A stretch of DNA of 64,000 bases from Trichobilharzia szidati (taxonomy: Eukaryota; Platyhelminthes; Trematoda; Strigeidida; Schistosomatidae): positions 5,553,204-5,617,203 of the forward strand of contig OX235273.1 of the NCBI GenBank assembly GCA_944472155.2, written 5' to 3'. A program made the translations under genes and the position numbers. The notes beneath the pieces were generated by a model that worked only from the letters and a program-made list of their open reading frames with translations, searched no databases and had not been told where the DNA came from. Every line of letters begins with the position of its first letter. The stretch's first letter is position 1. Positions 1 to 11,211 of this stretch are shown in pieces.

Positions 1-305
1 AACCAGTAGGATGCAGCAGGTCGGGCGTGAGGACAAATACTCACCGAAGACATTAGCTAGGGGTCGCACTATGTCGTGAATTAGCAGAAGTTAGAATTCA
101 TGAACCATTGGATCGGGTCCCAGTGGCTTAATGGTAATCGAGCTCGCCTTGTAACCAGAAGGTCCTGGGTTCGAATCCCGGTGGGTGCGTACTGCTGGAG
201 AGTCCCAAACTAGGCTGACGAGAAAGACAGCTGTCCAGAACTCCCAGGTTTTCCAATGATTCTCTGACTAATGTCAGCTCATGATGAAAATCCTGTAACA
301 TTTAT
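1..305 (+). repeat. SINE A copy, tRNA-headed with hammerhead-like body
   Basis: The copy starts inside the 5' region shared by other SINE A copies (accagtaggatgcagcaggt). It runs through a tRNA-like head with a B-box (ggttcgaatcc near 171) and then the body motif agtcccaaactagg. Here the hammerhead-like core is disrupted (tgctggagagt, and an extra ctgacgag after the agg). The tail matches gtcagctcatgatgaaa of other copies. The 5' end is cut by the window edge. Confidence 0.8.
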
Positions 306-849
306 TAGTTGATTTGATGACCTTTAACCTCCTGATTTCACCGCCGCCTATACCTAAAACTGATTAACTAAAATAACCACGGGATTGGCGAAACATTTTG
401 ATGTAAAAGCTGTTTATTAGTGTAGAGCCAGTCGATGATGAGGAACTGCTCATTGGAAAGGACTGAATATTTCTTCGCTCAATCTGGGCTTTTTTTCTAC
501 ATGCCATTTTTATAACTTCATAAATTTATCACAGACAGTCATTGTGGTGCGGGGTAGGGGTGCATAGCTTGTTATCTTTACCACTTCACCCAGTTGACAA
601 GGTTAAAATTACTTCACGCTGAAGACCTGTGATCAGGTTACTGCATAAGTAAGCTGAGATTTTATTAATTCTGCCATTAACAGCATTAAATGACGAAACG
701 TTAGTAGTACAAAAACTGCAATTTGTGACAAGCATAGAAGCTATTATCCAGATTACAGGATTAATGGCTCTTCATTGAAGCAACCAGTTGAGGGTAACTC
801 CATATCAAGAATTCACAGAGTTAGAATTCAGGCAACATTACACTCCACC
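306..849. other. AT-rich non-coding stretch, nothing recognised
   Basis: No open frame with family resemblance, no splice-flanked exon and no repeat family recognised elsewhere in the window. Likely intronic or intergenic decayed sequence. Confidence 0.4.
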
Positions 850-1040
850 GCAGATTGCTGAATAACTAATGGGCTGGATTAGTTAATCTGTAGGTCTGGG
901 ATTCGATTCCTAATTTGTGGGGTCATGGGTGAGCACTGGTAAAGAGCCCTAAAGTAGGACAGAACAGCTGCCTCCAATGCTCCCTGACGGTTTTCAACGA
1001 TCGCTCTAACGAATGTTATTTCGTCATGAAAACTCGACGA
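850..1040 (+). repeat. Divergent SINE A copy
   Basis: Weak but ordered similarity to SINE A: a B-box-like gggattcgatt, then gagcactggtaaagagccctaaagtagga, then ccctgacggttttcaacgatcgctctaacga, matching the helix II region and the gttttccagtggttctctaac tail of better copies. An old copy without a usable hammerhead core. Confidence 0.55.
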
Positions 1041-1297
1041 TTGATATCAACTGTTAGTGTGTAATTAAGAAGTTAGTTATGCAGAACAGATTTTTATGTT
1101 CTAAACCGTGAGCTATGTTTTTTCGATACGACGGCTGATGACACACTACTCAACTTAACAAGCTGAAACAGGTGAGACATGATTTGAACCCTGAACCAGT
1201 CGGTTAAAAGTCGAAGGGCCTCATCTCCACGAAATAAACGCATCCCGTATATACATATATACATGCATACCAAGTATAGGCGACGCATTCCTCTGCG

Positions 1298-1535
1298 TGT
1301 GTCGTTGGCACAGCGGTAGAGTGCTCGCCAATCACGCATGTAGTCCAGAGTTCTATCCCCTACCGACGAGGTACTCCTTTACCTCGCTAAGCCAGCAGTA
1401 AGACCGATAAAGAGGAAAGGTTGTGCATGAGGCTAGCAACCCCATCCCGTGAAAATAAGCACCATTGCTACAGAAACTTCAAGCCTCTAGTTTGAAGCCA
1501 TATGATGTTCCACTGGGAATATAAAGAAATAAAAC
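1298..1535 (+). repeat. SINE B copy (tRNA-headed)
   Basis: The head reads gttggcacagcggtagagtgctcgcc (A-box-like), followed by a decayed B-box agttctatcccc. The body has the family signature: tcctttacctcgctaagccag, gcatgaggctagcaacccc, cttcaagcctctagtttgaag, gttccactggga, and a terminal aaataaaa. The same order recurs at 24484, 29325, 38796 and 48796. Confidence 0.85.
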
Positions 1536-2239
1536 AAAAACTAAAGAAAGCAGAACAACAATTAGTCAGCTCGCCCTCACACAACATGCAGTGTGATTCA
1601 TACACAGTGATTATATATATCCAGCTTAACGTTTTATGATAAGCATATATACATATACACATAGATAGACAACTGGCTACATTATCAATGAATTGTTATT
1701 GTCTAAATACTTGGTCATCTACTTTTTATTCAGGCTTTCCTTCTAGTTTCCCCTAGTGAACAGGTATGATAAGAGAGGGAACAGAATTATATTACATGAA
1801 AGGTGAATAATAAGATTAGACTTTTTTTCTATCTTGGATCACACACTTTCTTGGAGGTGGTTTCAGATAGGGAGGGGGGTGAACTGATGTAGAAACTGAC
1901 ACATGCACACACAGAGTTTTACAATCTACATGTACAAATCTGTTAAAAATTTGAATTTAAATTTACCACACTATATTTGGTAACTTTATATTTGACATTG
2001 ATGCATTTAAACAAATTTTTAACAAAAAAGTGTTATTTTGCTTTATTGATAGGCAGGTAGATAGATAGATAGACAGTTAAGATTATTACCTGTCAATCAT
2101 ATTTTCTAACACTGATGAATTAACCACAAGTGGGAACAGTTTTGTCGATGAGACAGTAATAACTAAGATAAATCTTGTGTAAACGTTTCTCTTGTTGAAC
2201 TTCATGCATTTATTCCCCTTGATGAATTTAAATAAAGCA
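1536..2239. other. Unassigned AT-rich stretch
   Basis: Contains a short (gata)n run near 2057-2075 and AT-rich sequence. Nothing coding recognised. Its right edge is close to the 3' end of the PLE copy at 2240-3190. Confidence 0.4.
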
Positions 2240-3190
2240 AGAACAACAGTGGTTTGTGCAGAATAAAGTGGTACCATCATTTATTTCGTCGGCTTCTCAT
2301 CATCTGCTTACAGCCTAAATAAATTGTGAGGTTTACGTACGGAAATGTTTTAACATAATTGCAAATTTTACATGTTGTCAGTTGAGAGAAAGTTCCACAG
2401 TAAGTGAACAGTGCTCAGAAAATTGCGCTTATATAGTTTTTACACAGGCAGTTTAAGTTTAAACAAAATAGATGTATGCTTACAATGGTAAAAGAGTTAC
2501 GTAATAAAGGCAAGAGGTGAGTAAGATGATGAGTAACTAGTAAATTTGGTAACGATGTACTGAGTTCAAATCACGTCATAGAAACAAGAGACAAGCAATA
2601 TTACATATTTAAAAAAAAAGAGGGGGATGAGGTTAAAGACAAAGATTACGTAATCAGATTAGAGAATAAAGACATCCAGTTACCATGGCAAGGAAAGACT
2701 AATAACTGCTTCTTTCTGAACACATAGATCTGGTTTGAAGCGTTTGATAGAAATTGCTTCGGCAAACTTGAGGAGAATGGAGCTCCTTTGTCTATTGATA
2801 ATTTTAAAGGATTTCTCGATTTCCACCTCATGACCCGTGTCGAGGAGATGCCTGGCGATGGCACTGTTTACAGAATTTGTTCCCTTTTGACGTAGGCTTT
2901 TTGGTACATGTTCAGAAAATCGTAGATATGCTCTTCTTTCTGTTCTTCCAATGTAACTGCTCCCGCAGATGCATGTAAATTTGTATATGCAGTTGGAGTT
3001 CACATGAGAAGGATATCTATCGATTTTTGATTGCACCAAAGAGCAAGTTGTTTGATAGACGGGAACGAGCTTGGCTGTAGGATAGGCTATAGCTAGTGAT
3101 GTACTCAGCCTTCTGTTGATCATTGCTGTAATGTTTTCACCTTTATAATCAAGCTCAAAGTAGATTGGCTTTTTTTCCACTGTGATTTGT
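2240..3190 (-). mobile_element. Penelope-like element, 3' part with GIY-YIG endonuclease
   Basis: The minus strand has an open frame of 166 codons (3180-2680) ending in LSLPW. It carries the PLE endonuclease pattern: a Cys cluster CIYKFTCICG, GSSYIGRTERRAYLRFSEH, SAIARHLLDTGH and LCVQKEAVISLSLPW. PLEs are retroelements with a telomerase-like reverse transcriptase and a C-terminal GIY-YIG nuclease; the RT part is absent, so this copy is 5' truncated. The 3' flank on the minus strand carries a hammerhead-like fold (2257-2308). A sister copy with the same 3' arrangement lies at 21600-22210. No stop or frameshift is seen in the EN region, unusual in this window. Confidence 0.85.
2257..2308 (-). 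ncRNA. Hammerhead-like ribozyme in PLE 3' region, core C3 to A
   Basis: On the minus strand: helix I GCAG/CUGC (2304-2307 with 2258-2261), core AUGAUGA (2303-2297), a very short helix II (G...C closing AAGCCGA), GAAA, then helix III AAUAAA pairing with UUUAUU around a GGUACC-containing loop. Layout equals the copy at 21628-21679, but the first core base is A instead of C, which is expected to abolish or strongly reduce cleavage. Minimal hammerheads in PLE terminal repeats are an established finding; this assignment is by eye. Confidence 0.6.
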
Positions 3191-3544
3191 TTTACATTTT
3201 TGACTTCTCTTATTGTGTGTATTGTTTCTAATAAATGTTATATTCTAGTTAACCCCCCCTATCTCCTGAATTAAGAAGGATAAAATAAACATATTGACGC
3301 CTGGGTAGTCCATGACTGTCAAGTTATCTGACAGATACGGTACTATTCAGACAGTGAGCTACGATGTAATGACCATCTTGAGATCCAGTGTGAGTGGTGG
3401 ACCCTGTTATTTATGGTTCCGCTTTAAAACTAGATGAAATATATCGGAAATTTTGTCATATATGAGCAATTAGTTGATATTGAGCTGTCGGGTTCTTAAT
3501 GGGACAATAGGATCAGCAAAATATGACAGAACTTCATTTCTGTG
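3191..3544. other. Unassigned stretch between PLE and RTE-II fragment
   Basis: Contains a run of C (near 3252) and no recognisable coding or repeat signature. Confidence 0.35.
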
Positions 3545-4213
3545 AAATCAATGTGGAAATCTGGGGCACTCGGTGAGACGTGGCCATTGAGAGCGGAAGA
3601 CATGAAGAGATTGTCTGTTTTTGACCACAGATTTTTGCGGTCTCTCTCTTGCGTTAGGTGGTATAATAAGGTAAGTAATGTTGACGTTAGGCGTAGAGTG
3701 TTGGGCAAAGAGGGAAAATCAATCGACGAGGCTATAAAGTTACATAGATTGAGATGGCTAGGTCACGTGCTGCGCATGCCTAACCATCGCCTCCCCCCGC
3801 CGACGAGCATTACTAGCTGACATAGGTAGGTGCAGGTTGGAAAAGAGTAAGTGGTGCCATGCCAAACAAAACATGGCATCAATCCGTGAAATCCCTGACA
3901 GTTAAACTGATTCAGGTAGGGAGATTCAGACTTCCGGGTTGGGGCCCCCCTCTCGGGACTCTAAGAATCAATGGTTGGAGACACTAGGTGACATGGCTCA
4001 AAATCGTTGTCGATGGAGCAGATGTATTTAGTCTCTGTAATCTTTCATATTCCTTTCTACCATTACTTATTCTGTTTCACCCTTATACTTGTCAAAACTC
4101 TATTTATTCTCTCCACTCATTTTCTTGTCTACTTTTGTGTACTATTTTGGAACGTGACAACTCGAACTGCTGCACTTCGGTGGCAAGTTCTATATTGAAT
4201 CCAGCAGCAGCAG
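3545..4213 (+). mobile_element. RTE-II LINE fragment, C-terminal part (decayed)
   Basis: Encodes ETWPLRAEDMKRLSVFDHRF, LHRLRWLGHVLRMPNHRLP and, after frameshifts, the GGxxKTWHQSMKSLT region, then the 3' untranslated region with gtgacaactcgaactgctgcac. This is the region after the RT palm in RTE-like LINEs of flatworms. The reading frame breaks near 3820. Related copies follow at 4640 and 6245 in the same orientation. Confidence 0.8.
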
Positions 4214-4639
4214 CAGTATAAGGAACAAGACGTAGGTATTCAACACTGATGTCTAATTAGTGATTCTATGCGATTCAGAGACTAAGAGAGTTAAGAATAT
4301 CATTTCCAACAGAATACTGCTGTCGCTTGACACTAAAAATTATACGGCTGACCAGAAAAGGTTGACAACGAGGAAGTATGTTAAAGAATCAACAGAGAAG
4401 GTACCATCCAAACAAATTGACAGATGGAAGTGTGAAGATGATCTGGAAATACACTGAGGAGACTTAAATTTCACCTTTTGCCGTCATGTGAAACGACGAG
4501 TTGTGCGTCTAACACTGACATGGAGAAGATCATATAAGGAGCAGATAAAAGTTTCTGGTCATTCACTGAGCCAGCTCAAATAAACTTCAGAGAAGACAGT
4601 AAACTTTTGGTGTGCTACTTAAGCCCATATATTCTACAT
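4214..4639. other. Unassigned stretch, small 65-codon ORF
   Basis: An open frame of 65 codons at 4260-4457 has no recognised motif and no convincing splice or start context. It may be decayed LINE sequence linking the fragments on either side. Confidence 0.3.
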
Positions 4640-5578
4640 ATATGAATTCGCTCCAGCCAAATGTAAGATGACGACCCTACAGGACTGGACTGCACTGACT
4701 CCTTGCTTAGAAATAAGGAGTGAAGTGGTTAGTGGAGTGTGTTGACTACTTCACTTATCTAGGAAGTTGCATCAGCCAGTACCAACACGTTGATCGCTGA
4801 CGAAAACTCAGCACAGATAGAGAAGGCTCATCTCGCATATGTCAGTTCACGCTGTCTCTGGCGTAGACGTGATATCCGGTTGGCTATCAACCAAAGGGCG
4901 TGTGTACTGCTCAACAATCCGCTCTGTCCTCCCTTTTGGCTCTGAGTGAGACATGGTCACTGAGAATGAAAGACATGAAAAGAACGGCTAGCTGTCTCTG
5001 ATCATAGGTGTCTGCGTTCTATCTCCCGTGTGAAATGGTATAATAGGGTGAGCAATGTTGAGGTCAGACATCAATCGATTGCTAGGTAAGGAGGGAGGGG
5101 AAATCAATCGATGAGGCTATGAAGTTACACCGATTGAGATGGTTAGGACATGTGTTGCGCATGCAGCCCTAGCCAGGTTGGAAAAGAGTTAGCTAGTGGT
5201 GGTTAAACCAAAACATGGTTTCATCAGCCAATCAAATAAATCCACAACAGTTGGTTTAGGGCCAGCCAGTCACGTGAGGGGGTGTAGACTTCCTGGTTGG
5301 GGTCCTCGGGATGGTAGGAGCCAATGAAGGCTAGAGACAGTTGGTGATATAGCTGGCTGAAAATCGTTCTCATTGATGGCTGGCGCAGATGCATCCACTC
5401 CTTGTGACTTATAATACCCAATGAAACTATATTGTTCTTCGTTATTACTATTCTTTTTGTCTCGCACCTCTGCTTTCTTTTAACTTTCTTCTCTTGCTTT
5501 GTGTGCTACATAGAGGGAGTGTGGTGACTTGAAGTGCTGCACGTAGGTGCAAATTTCTATTTTAAAAACAGACAGACA
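4640..5578 (+). mobile_element. RTE-II LINE fragment with 3' end
   Basis: Same family as 3545-4213 but starting further 5' (vdyftylgs-like stretch gactacttcacttatctagg). It continues through tggcgtagacgtgatatccg, the FDHRCLR-like region, aagttacaccgattgagatgg and the 3' UTR (ctacatagagggagtgtggtgac). Many stops and frameshifts. It ends near a short (aat)n tract at 5618-5634. Confidence 0.8.
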
Positions 5579-6244
5579 GAGAGACTCGGAACCCAAGGGA
5601 ACAATCCATTCATATTAGTAATAATAATAATAAAGCATCACTTAGCCATAAGTATCATAGTACATAACTGGCACATAGCGTAAACACTAGGGGTATTTGT
5701 ACTGTACCTTAGTTATTGAATTAAACCACTAATCATTAATTTTCACGTGAGAATATTTACTGTGTACTAATTATATAATAAATATTCTAATATCTATAGT
5801 TAAAATAAGAGTTTATCCAATTTAATGCTATTGTGAGAGTATTCACTGGAAACTTATACGTGTATGTGTCTTTAGATTCCGTCCACTTTATTCTTCATCT
5901 GTGAGAAGCAGGATGAAATTCCTACGATTATTTTATTATTCATAGGAGTGGTTTTAAGGACTGTTAGATGGCACACCATCTGTCATATTTAAACCATTAT
6001 AAGTTGGAATCAGTTTCTGATACTAATCACTTTTGGACTACATGAGAACAATTAAGTTTGTTTGCACGACGATTTCATTTGTGTGAATGTTACTCATTGG
6101 ATTAAGTACCTGGCTTTCAACTAATGGGTCCTTGATTTGAGTCCTGATCCAAACACCACCTACTTCGTCCGCGACAACTTGGTTGTATCACTAGTCATTA
6201 TACAATACGTGTTACTCATATTCACGCTATGTGGATCATCCCTT
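5579..6244. other. Unassigned AT-rich stretch with (aat)n tract
   Basis: Includes (taa)n at about 5617-5634. Around 6110-6180 a degenerate tRNA-like segment (ggctttcaactaatgggtcc, tttgagtcctgatcc) may be a very old SINE. No gene seen. Confidence 0.35.
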
Positions 6245-7120
6245 CAGAGTAAATGATCTCAAAGCGTGTTGAACACTTCATTTATTTAGGAATTTTCATC
6301 TGAAGCAATGAGTTGATTCTTGCTGACAAGATCGCAGTACAGATACAAAAGTTTGGTGTGGCAATAGCCAACCTATATCACCTCTGGTGTAGACTTGATA
6401 TCTGGCTATCGGTCAAAGGACATGTGTACTGCCCATCAGTTCTCACCATCCCGCTTTATAGCTATGAGAAATGGCCATTAGATGTTAAAGGTATGAAAAG
6501 GATAGCTGTCTTTTATCGTAGGTGTCTCCGCTCTATCTCCTATGTTAGGTGGTATAATAGGGCGAGTTATTTTGAGGTGAGGCATCGACTGAGTGATTGG
6601 AGAGGAGGGAAAATCAATCGACGAGGTAGTGAAATTACATCAATTCAGTGAAGTGGTTAGGACATGTGTTACGCATGCCTAGCCATGGCCTTCCTCAATA
6701 AAAAATGTTAGCTCACATAGGATCAGGTTGGAAAAGAGCCAGTTATAGTCAAACCAACCAAATCCATAACAGTTGGCTTGAGTCACGTAGGGAAGTATAG
6801 ACTACTGTTTGGTTTAGGTCCTTGCGATTCTACGAACCAATGGTTGGGGGCAGTTAGTGATGTGACTCAAAATGGTTCTCATTGGCGTGAAGATGCATTT
6901 ACTCTTTGTCGTGCGTCATGTCCAATAAAACTCTATTGTTCTTCCATATTAATCTTCATTTTCCCTCACTAACAATTGTGTTTATCATCACTCCTTTGAA
7001 TTTCTCCTTACTGCTTTATCTTGCCGTGTGTACTACACTGAGGGAGTGTGAGAACTCGATCTGCTTCACATATGTGGAAAGTGCTCCGTTGAAACCAGCC
7101 AGTCAGTCAGAGTGTATCAT
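6245..7120 (+). mobile_element. RTE-II LINE fragment with 3' end
   Basis: Third RTE-II copy in a row. A 112-codon open piece (6313-6651) holds YGSETW-like YSYEKWPLDVKGMKRIAVF, RCLRSISYVRWYNRASYFEV and then frameshifts. The 3' UTR (gagggagtgtgagaactcgatctgc) follows. The serial arrangement with 3545 and 4640 in one orientation suggests separate insertions or segmental duplication rather than one element. Confidence 0.8.
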
Positions 7121-7540
7121 ATTTTCCTGGCAGTGAGTCATAAAATACACTCGCGCACCTTTTGAATGTCTCTCAAACTACCAATGCTCATTTGTCGACG
7201 ATGAAGGAAAGATGCCATAAAGGATAAGTCTATGCTTCATATGGAATAGTTTGGTGTCACATGACGTCCTTGAAGAAACTGGATGGGGATAAAATGTGTT
7301 GCGTGAAAATTACTTCGAGGATTCTGTGTAAACATTCTGTAAACATTTTATCCGGAATAAATCTATTGGTATTATTATTATTATGAAACCACGTGGCTTT
7401 TCGGAGTACATTATGCAGGATTCAGATCCTCGTGCCTTTCATTTTATCTATACACAGGCTTGAACAGATTGTATATAATTTAAATATTCCTATAATCATA
7501 ATTATATAATTATCTATAGGTGGTTTGTAAGGAATAGTTT
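7121..7540. other. Unassigned stretch with a probable LINE tail
   Basis: At about 7355-7384 a LINE-like 3' end (ggaataaatctattggtatt followed by (att)n) resembles the CR1-like tail at 9770-9797. The rest is unassigned. Confidence 0.35.
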
Positions 7541-7745
7541 TGTTTCTATGAGTTGATCACGGATTGATTTCATTTAGAGAACCATTGAAAACCAGGGAGA
7601 ACTGGAAAGCCAGCTGTTTCATCCTACTTCGGGAATCATCAGCAGTACACACTCACAACCAGGGTTTGAACCCAGGACCTTCCGGTTACAAGGCACGCTC
7701 GTATACCATTCAGCCTCTGGGACCCGATTCAATGGCCAGCACATG
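7541..7745 (-). repeat. SINE A copy, left half of an inverted pair
   Basis: Reverse-strand SINE A: tail (gagttgatcacggattgattt), hammerhead-like region (agctgtttcatcctacttcggga), B-box complement gggtttgaacccagg, and head (cattcagcctctgggacccgattcaatgg). It faces the + copy at 7787-7985, the two heads meeting. Confidence 0.85.
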
Positions 7746-7786
7746 GATTCTAATTTCTATTAATTTGTGATTTAGCGAGACCACCA

Positions 7787-7985
7787 TGGGTCATTGAATC
7801 GGATTCCAGTGGCTGAATGGTATATATGAGCGTGTCTTGTAACCGGAAAGTCCTGGGTTCGAACCTCAGTGAGTGCGTGCTCCCGGTGATTCCCAAACTA
7901 GGATGAAACAGTTGACTGTCCAGTTCTCCCTGGTTTTCAATGGTTCTCTAACTGATATCAATCCGTGATCAACTCATAATTATTT
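7787..7985 (+). repeat. SINE A copy, right half of an inverted pair
   Basis: Starts gggtcattgaatcggattccagtgg; B-box gggttcgaacctc; hammerhead-like tcccaaactaggatgaaacagttgactgtcc with the core lost; tail gttctctaactgatatcaatcc. Together with 7541-7745 it forms a head-to-head foldback. Confidence 0.85.
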
Positions 7986-8014
7986 AACACGATTTAAGCA
8001 AGCGAACTTCATTT

Positions 8015-8160
8015 TGAAGTTACATTGAAGTATTCAATGAAGATGTTGCCTAGTAGGGCAATGAAAGCTTCACAAATAAACCATCCACCTTAGAGAGCAC
8101 AACTACATCAAAATCATCCCCCTAAGCTACAAATCTTCTCCAGTAATAAAGTTAGCAATA
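8015..8160 (+). mobile_element. PLE 3' terminal fragment
   Basis: The string gaagatgttgcctagtaggg plus caatgaaagcttcacaaat matches the 3' ends of the larger PLE copies at 53340-53435 (+) and 40745-40830 (-). A short, detached terminal piece next to an oppositely oriented PLE nuclease fragment. Confidence 0.65.
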
Positions 8161-8189
8161 CAAATAAAAATAAGATAATGTTTACACTT

Positions 8190-8720
8190 ATCTCATGTCA
8201 TCGGGTGAAATAGCAGTTCTTGGTTGGCAGTGATGGCCAGGGGAGGAAGAGAGAGATTGAACCCGCTTTTTCTGAACACAGAGGTTGAGTTGAAAATTTC
8301 GTTTTATGGCAACTGCCTGAGTCATGCCTAGCAACCGAAGACGTATCTTGTAAAGGATTATAAAAGCTGAGTTACTGTCAATCTTGTGCTTGGTATCCAC
8401 CACTAGGTGTGGTAGTATGGAACTTCTGATTGACTTTACATCCCTCTTTACCTAACCATATTGGACAGTGCTCAAGAAGGCAACGGCGAATTCACCCAGT
8501 CGTTCTATCTATGTAACTGTTTCCACATGACCAATTAAAGTTATAAATACACACTGAAATGGCCAGACACGGTAGCTTATCCTTCGCCTACAATGGAATT
8601 ATGCAAAGAATGGCGAATGTTCCGGCAAAAAATAGTTTAGCTAAGATTTTTCCAAGCAAGTTTTGACACCAGTAATTCAACGGCTGAGTCTCCTTTGAAC
8701 AGTAAAGTCACATATATGTT
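8190..8720 (-). mobile_element. PLE endonuclease fragment (decayed)
   Basis: On the minus strand: VVDTKHKIDSNSAFIILYKI and AVAIKRNFQLNLCVQKKRVQ, the C-terminal block of the PLE GIY-YIG domain (compare LDTGHEVDVEKSFKI...LCVQKEAV at 21894). Upstream pieces of the nuclease are frameshifted. Related to the fragment at 58530-59000. Confidence 0.7.
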
Positions 8721-8751
8721 CAAGTAGTGGCTTTTTTGCAGGGATTTAGTT

Positions 8752-9797
8752 TGATTGATTGGAGGCAGTCAGCTAGTCACTACATTAGTTGAAAGGCATC
8801 TGAATACATGCGGAAAATGGTCTAAAACCATACTCTCAGACCCCCAACACCCCCTTTATTCCCAACTCTCGCCTTGTATCTCATCAAATAGAACCAGAAA
8901 TCAGTATAAAATAGTCTATGCTCGTACAACCAATTACAGGAACTCAACGATACCATACTTGGCCCGTGTTCTAAGCAACAGAGACAATGTTAAGCCCGAA
9001 ACCTATGACTTGCTTTGTTGTTAATAACATAATTTTAGGCTCTTTTATTTCTCTCTTATTTTGTATTCTATAGTGAACTCCTTCTCAAACATACTTAGCT
9101 ACCTAAATTATTAACATTGGCTTCCTTTTTTCGTACTTTACTGTATTCCTTCTTTTGTGTATCTACTGGTTCCGACTATATTAGCACTATGAGTAGTACA
9201 AAAATTTTCCTGTCATTAACCATCATGTAATTATTAGTTTTATGGTTGTTTTTTCTTATTTTCTATACTTTTCGGCAATATTAAACTGACAATCATTGTT
9301 TGTGAACGTCATAGTCACCACCTTAAAAAATTTTGTATAATGCAGGATTACTCACACTACCACTACAAACACTGCGTTAGACCTGACAATAAAAAACAAA
9401 ACAACAACCCTGAAATGTTATTTTATGATTGTTTAGAGTTGTTTCTACCAAATTAACTGATCATCTTGGTGATAAACATTTTTTAATATCATTTCATAAC
9501 TTCTTGTATGACTATAGCTTTACTGTCACCATGCATAATCATATCATAGCTTCCACTACCCAATACTGAGATATTATTATATGCTGTTTATTTTCCTTTC
9601 TACTTTTTGGTATTTTTTCGCATTTTTTAAAATTATTTTTGTGTTTTTTTTGCTGTTGTTGTGTTTATATTTATTTTTTGAAATACTCCTTTTAAACGTT
9701 GGATAAAATTAAATGCAAATATTGTAGATATGTGCTGAAAGTTCCACACTGTACCACTAGTACTGTTTCTGGAATAAAGCAAATTATTATTATTATT
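8752..9797 (+). mobile_element. CR1-like LINE, 3' end with (att)n tail
   Basis: An open frame to 9024 encodes the C-terminus ERHLNTCGKWSKTILSDPQH, SQLSPCISSNRTRNQYK, IPYLARVLSNRDNVKPETYD, ending in LLCC. A ~750-bp 3' UTR ends in ctggaataaagcaaa(tta)n. The same C-terminus is encoded on the minus strand at 49369-49780. 5' truncated. Confidence 0.75.
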
Positions 9798-9985
9798 ATG
9801 AGCTGACATCAGATAGAGAACCATTGGATAGCCAGCTGGGAATGCTGAACAGCCGTTTCGTCACAGTTTGAAACTCTTCATTAGTGTGGACCCACCAACA
9901 TGGTTTGAACCCAGGACCTTCTGATTACAAGGCGAGCTAGCTTGTAGACCATTAGGCCACTGGGACCCGATCCAATGTCTGCGTT
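9798..9985 (-). repeat. SINE A copy abutting a LINE tail
   Basis: Reverse SINE A starting directly at the (att)n tail of the CR1-like copy: atgagctgacatcagatagag, agccgtttcgtcacagtttgaaac, B-box complement ggtttgaacccagg, head complement ccactgggacccgatccaatg. The helix III palindrome survives in altered form. Confidence 0.85.
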
Positions 9986-10152
9986 TCTTCTAAATAATTT
10001 GCAGGCATCTCTTCTTATCTGTTCTCCTCATAGAGACCTTAACAAATTGGTATTCTCACAATGTATATTCATTTACTTAGTTAGCGCTTAAACGACTCAA
10101 TCGTTTATATTTATTTGCTTGTTTTTCTCCCCACATCTTTACTTTATCTTAG

Positions 10153-10260
10153 GTAAGAGAATTACTCTCTCAATGTACTTGTAAACAAACTTTTCCAATG
10201 ACACGTATTGGTGAAGGACGTTATCTGTTCGGTGATAAAAGTACACAAATATTTGTTCGC
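10153..10260 (+). CDS. GAS2-like protein, internal exon: first half of GAS2 domain
   Basis: A 36-codon exon bounded by acceptor tttatcttag (AG at 10151-10152) and donor gtaagtg at 10261, phase 0 at both ends. It encodes VRELLSQCTCKQTF, PMTRIGEGRYLFGD and KSTQIFVR, the N-terminal half of a GAS2 (GAR) domain, with the conserved Cys pair (CTC) and the IGEGRYLFGD core. GAS2 domains bind microtubules and help link them to actin. The pattern is closer to the GAS2-like 1/2 subfamily (FPM.(K/R)(V/I).EG.Y..GD) than to spectraplakins. The exon(s) with the expected N-terminal calponin-homology domain were not found in 1-10152 and are probably upstream of the window. Confidence 0.93.
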
Positions 10261-10854
10261 GTAAGTGTTGATTGAGTTATTTTGATTTACTTTTCCTATC
10301 TCGTTTTTGTTTTGTTTTGTTTTTCTTCAAGATGTGAAGGAAACTCGATATGATTTCAGTTCATTCTTCTTAAAACGAAAATACTCATTAAATAGGGAAT
10401 TGTAACCATAGCAACGTTTATATGTATCTATGTTTGTTCGTATGGGTGCGTGGGGGGGGGTCCACTCTCGTCCTACATGTGTTAAGTTGTTTTTATTATT
10501 GATAAATGTATTCCTAAAACTATTACATAAGTGATTACAATCAAAACAAAAGTGATAATAATAATAATAACGATGATGGACACTAGTCTCCATAACCAAG
10601 ACTTAATTTTTATCGTTTTTGATTAATTTGAATTGCAAATGAATGGAGAGGAATATAGGGACAGTGAAAAACAATGACAGCAAAAACAAGGGAACTCTTT
10701 CAGTCTCTAGCTTGATCTTACCTTTCAAGTGTAATGGTTAGATGACGGATTGATATCAGTTGGAGATTCGTTGAAGTATTCCGGGACACTTCAGTGGCAC
10801 GTATCTATGGCGATATCATCAAGGATAGAACTGAAAATTCCATAATAGTTAAAA
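10261..10854 (+). other. Intron start, no gene
   Basis: Follows the donor at 10261. Contains a poly-G run (10452-10460), a short (aat)n at 10555-10569 and a possible old SINE A tail near 10730-10810 (gattgatatcagttggagat). Nothing coding. Confidence 0.5.
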
Positions 10855-11180
10855 ATTTATTTTGATAAAGTCTCACAATGTTGTTATATAGTATTAATAT
10901 TTACTGATGACCACGTTTCGAGCACAATTTATATACACTGCTCATAATCCCAATATCAAGGCACTACTCACACAACTTTCTAAATTCTTGATTGGTAGTT
11001 ATATTTTCCATATTTCCGGTATGAGGGATGAGTTATTCCTGTTGCACGTGTTGGGTGTAGACTCGATGAACCAGGCAGGATTCAGTAATCAACCTCTCTC
11101 TCCCTCCCCACCTACCTAGATTACTTCTTAGGATTTTAACCCTCTCCCATCCTATTGTGTGGTTGTGAACTAATCTTATG
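10855..11180 (-). repeat. Left arm of a long inverted repeat around an RTE-I fragment
   Basis: Segments such as tttactgatgaccacgtttcgagcacaattt, ccatatttccggtatgag, gggtgtagactcgatgaaccaggcaggattc and tgtggttgtgaactaat recur as reverse complements at 11520-12060 in reverse order. The family shows up again at 32560-33845. Confidence 0.75.
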
Positions 11181-11211
11181 TAATTCTTACATTAGAGTTT
11201 AGTTAAGGTAA

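Noticed and set aside
2680..3180. GIY-YIG proteins as host nucleases (SLX1-like) or homing endonucleases
   Set aside because: They follow PLE reverse transcriptase blocks in the larger copies, occur many times, and carry PLE-type 3' ends.
8043..8075. Hammerhead in the PLE tag gaagatgttgcctagtaggg (also 53350 and 40790)
   Set aside because: A GAAA and a pairable segment (UUGCC/GGCAA) are present, but the core does not sit next to helix II and no helix I could be drawn.
1..10152. Calponin-homology exon of the GAS2-like gene upstream of 10153
   Set aside because: I scanned for CH motifs with splice signals and found none among the repeats; it is probably outside the window.
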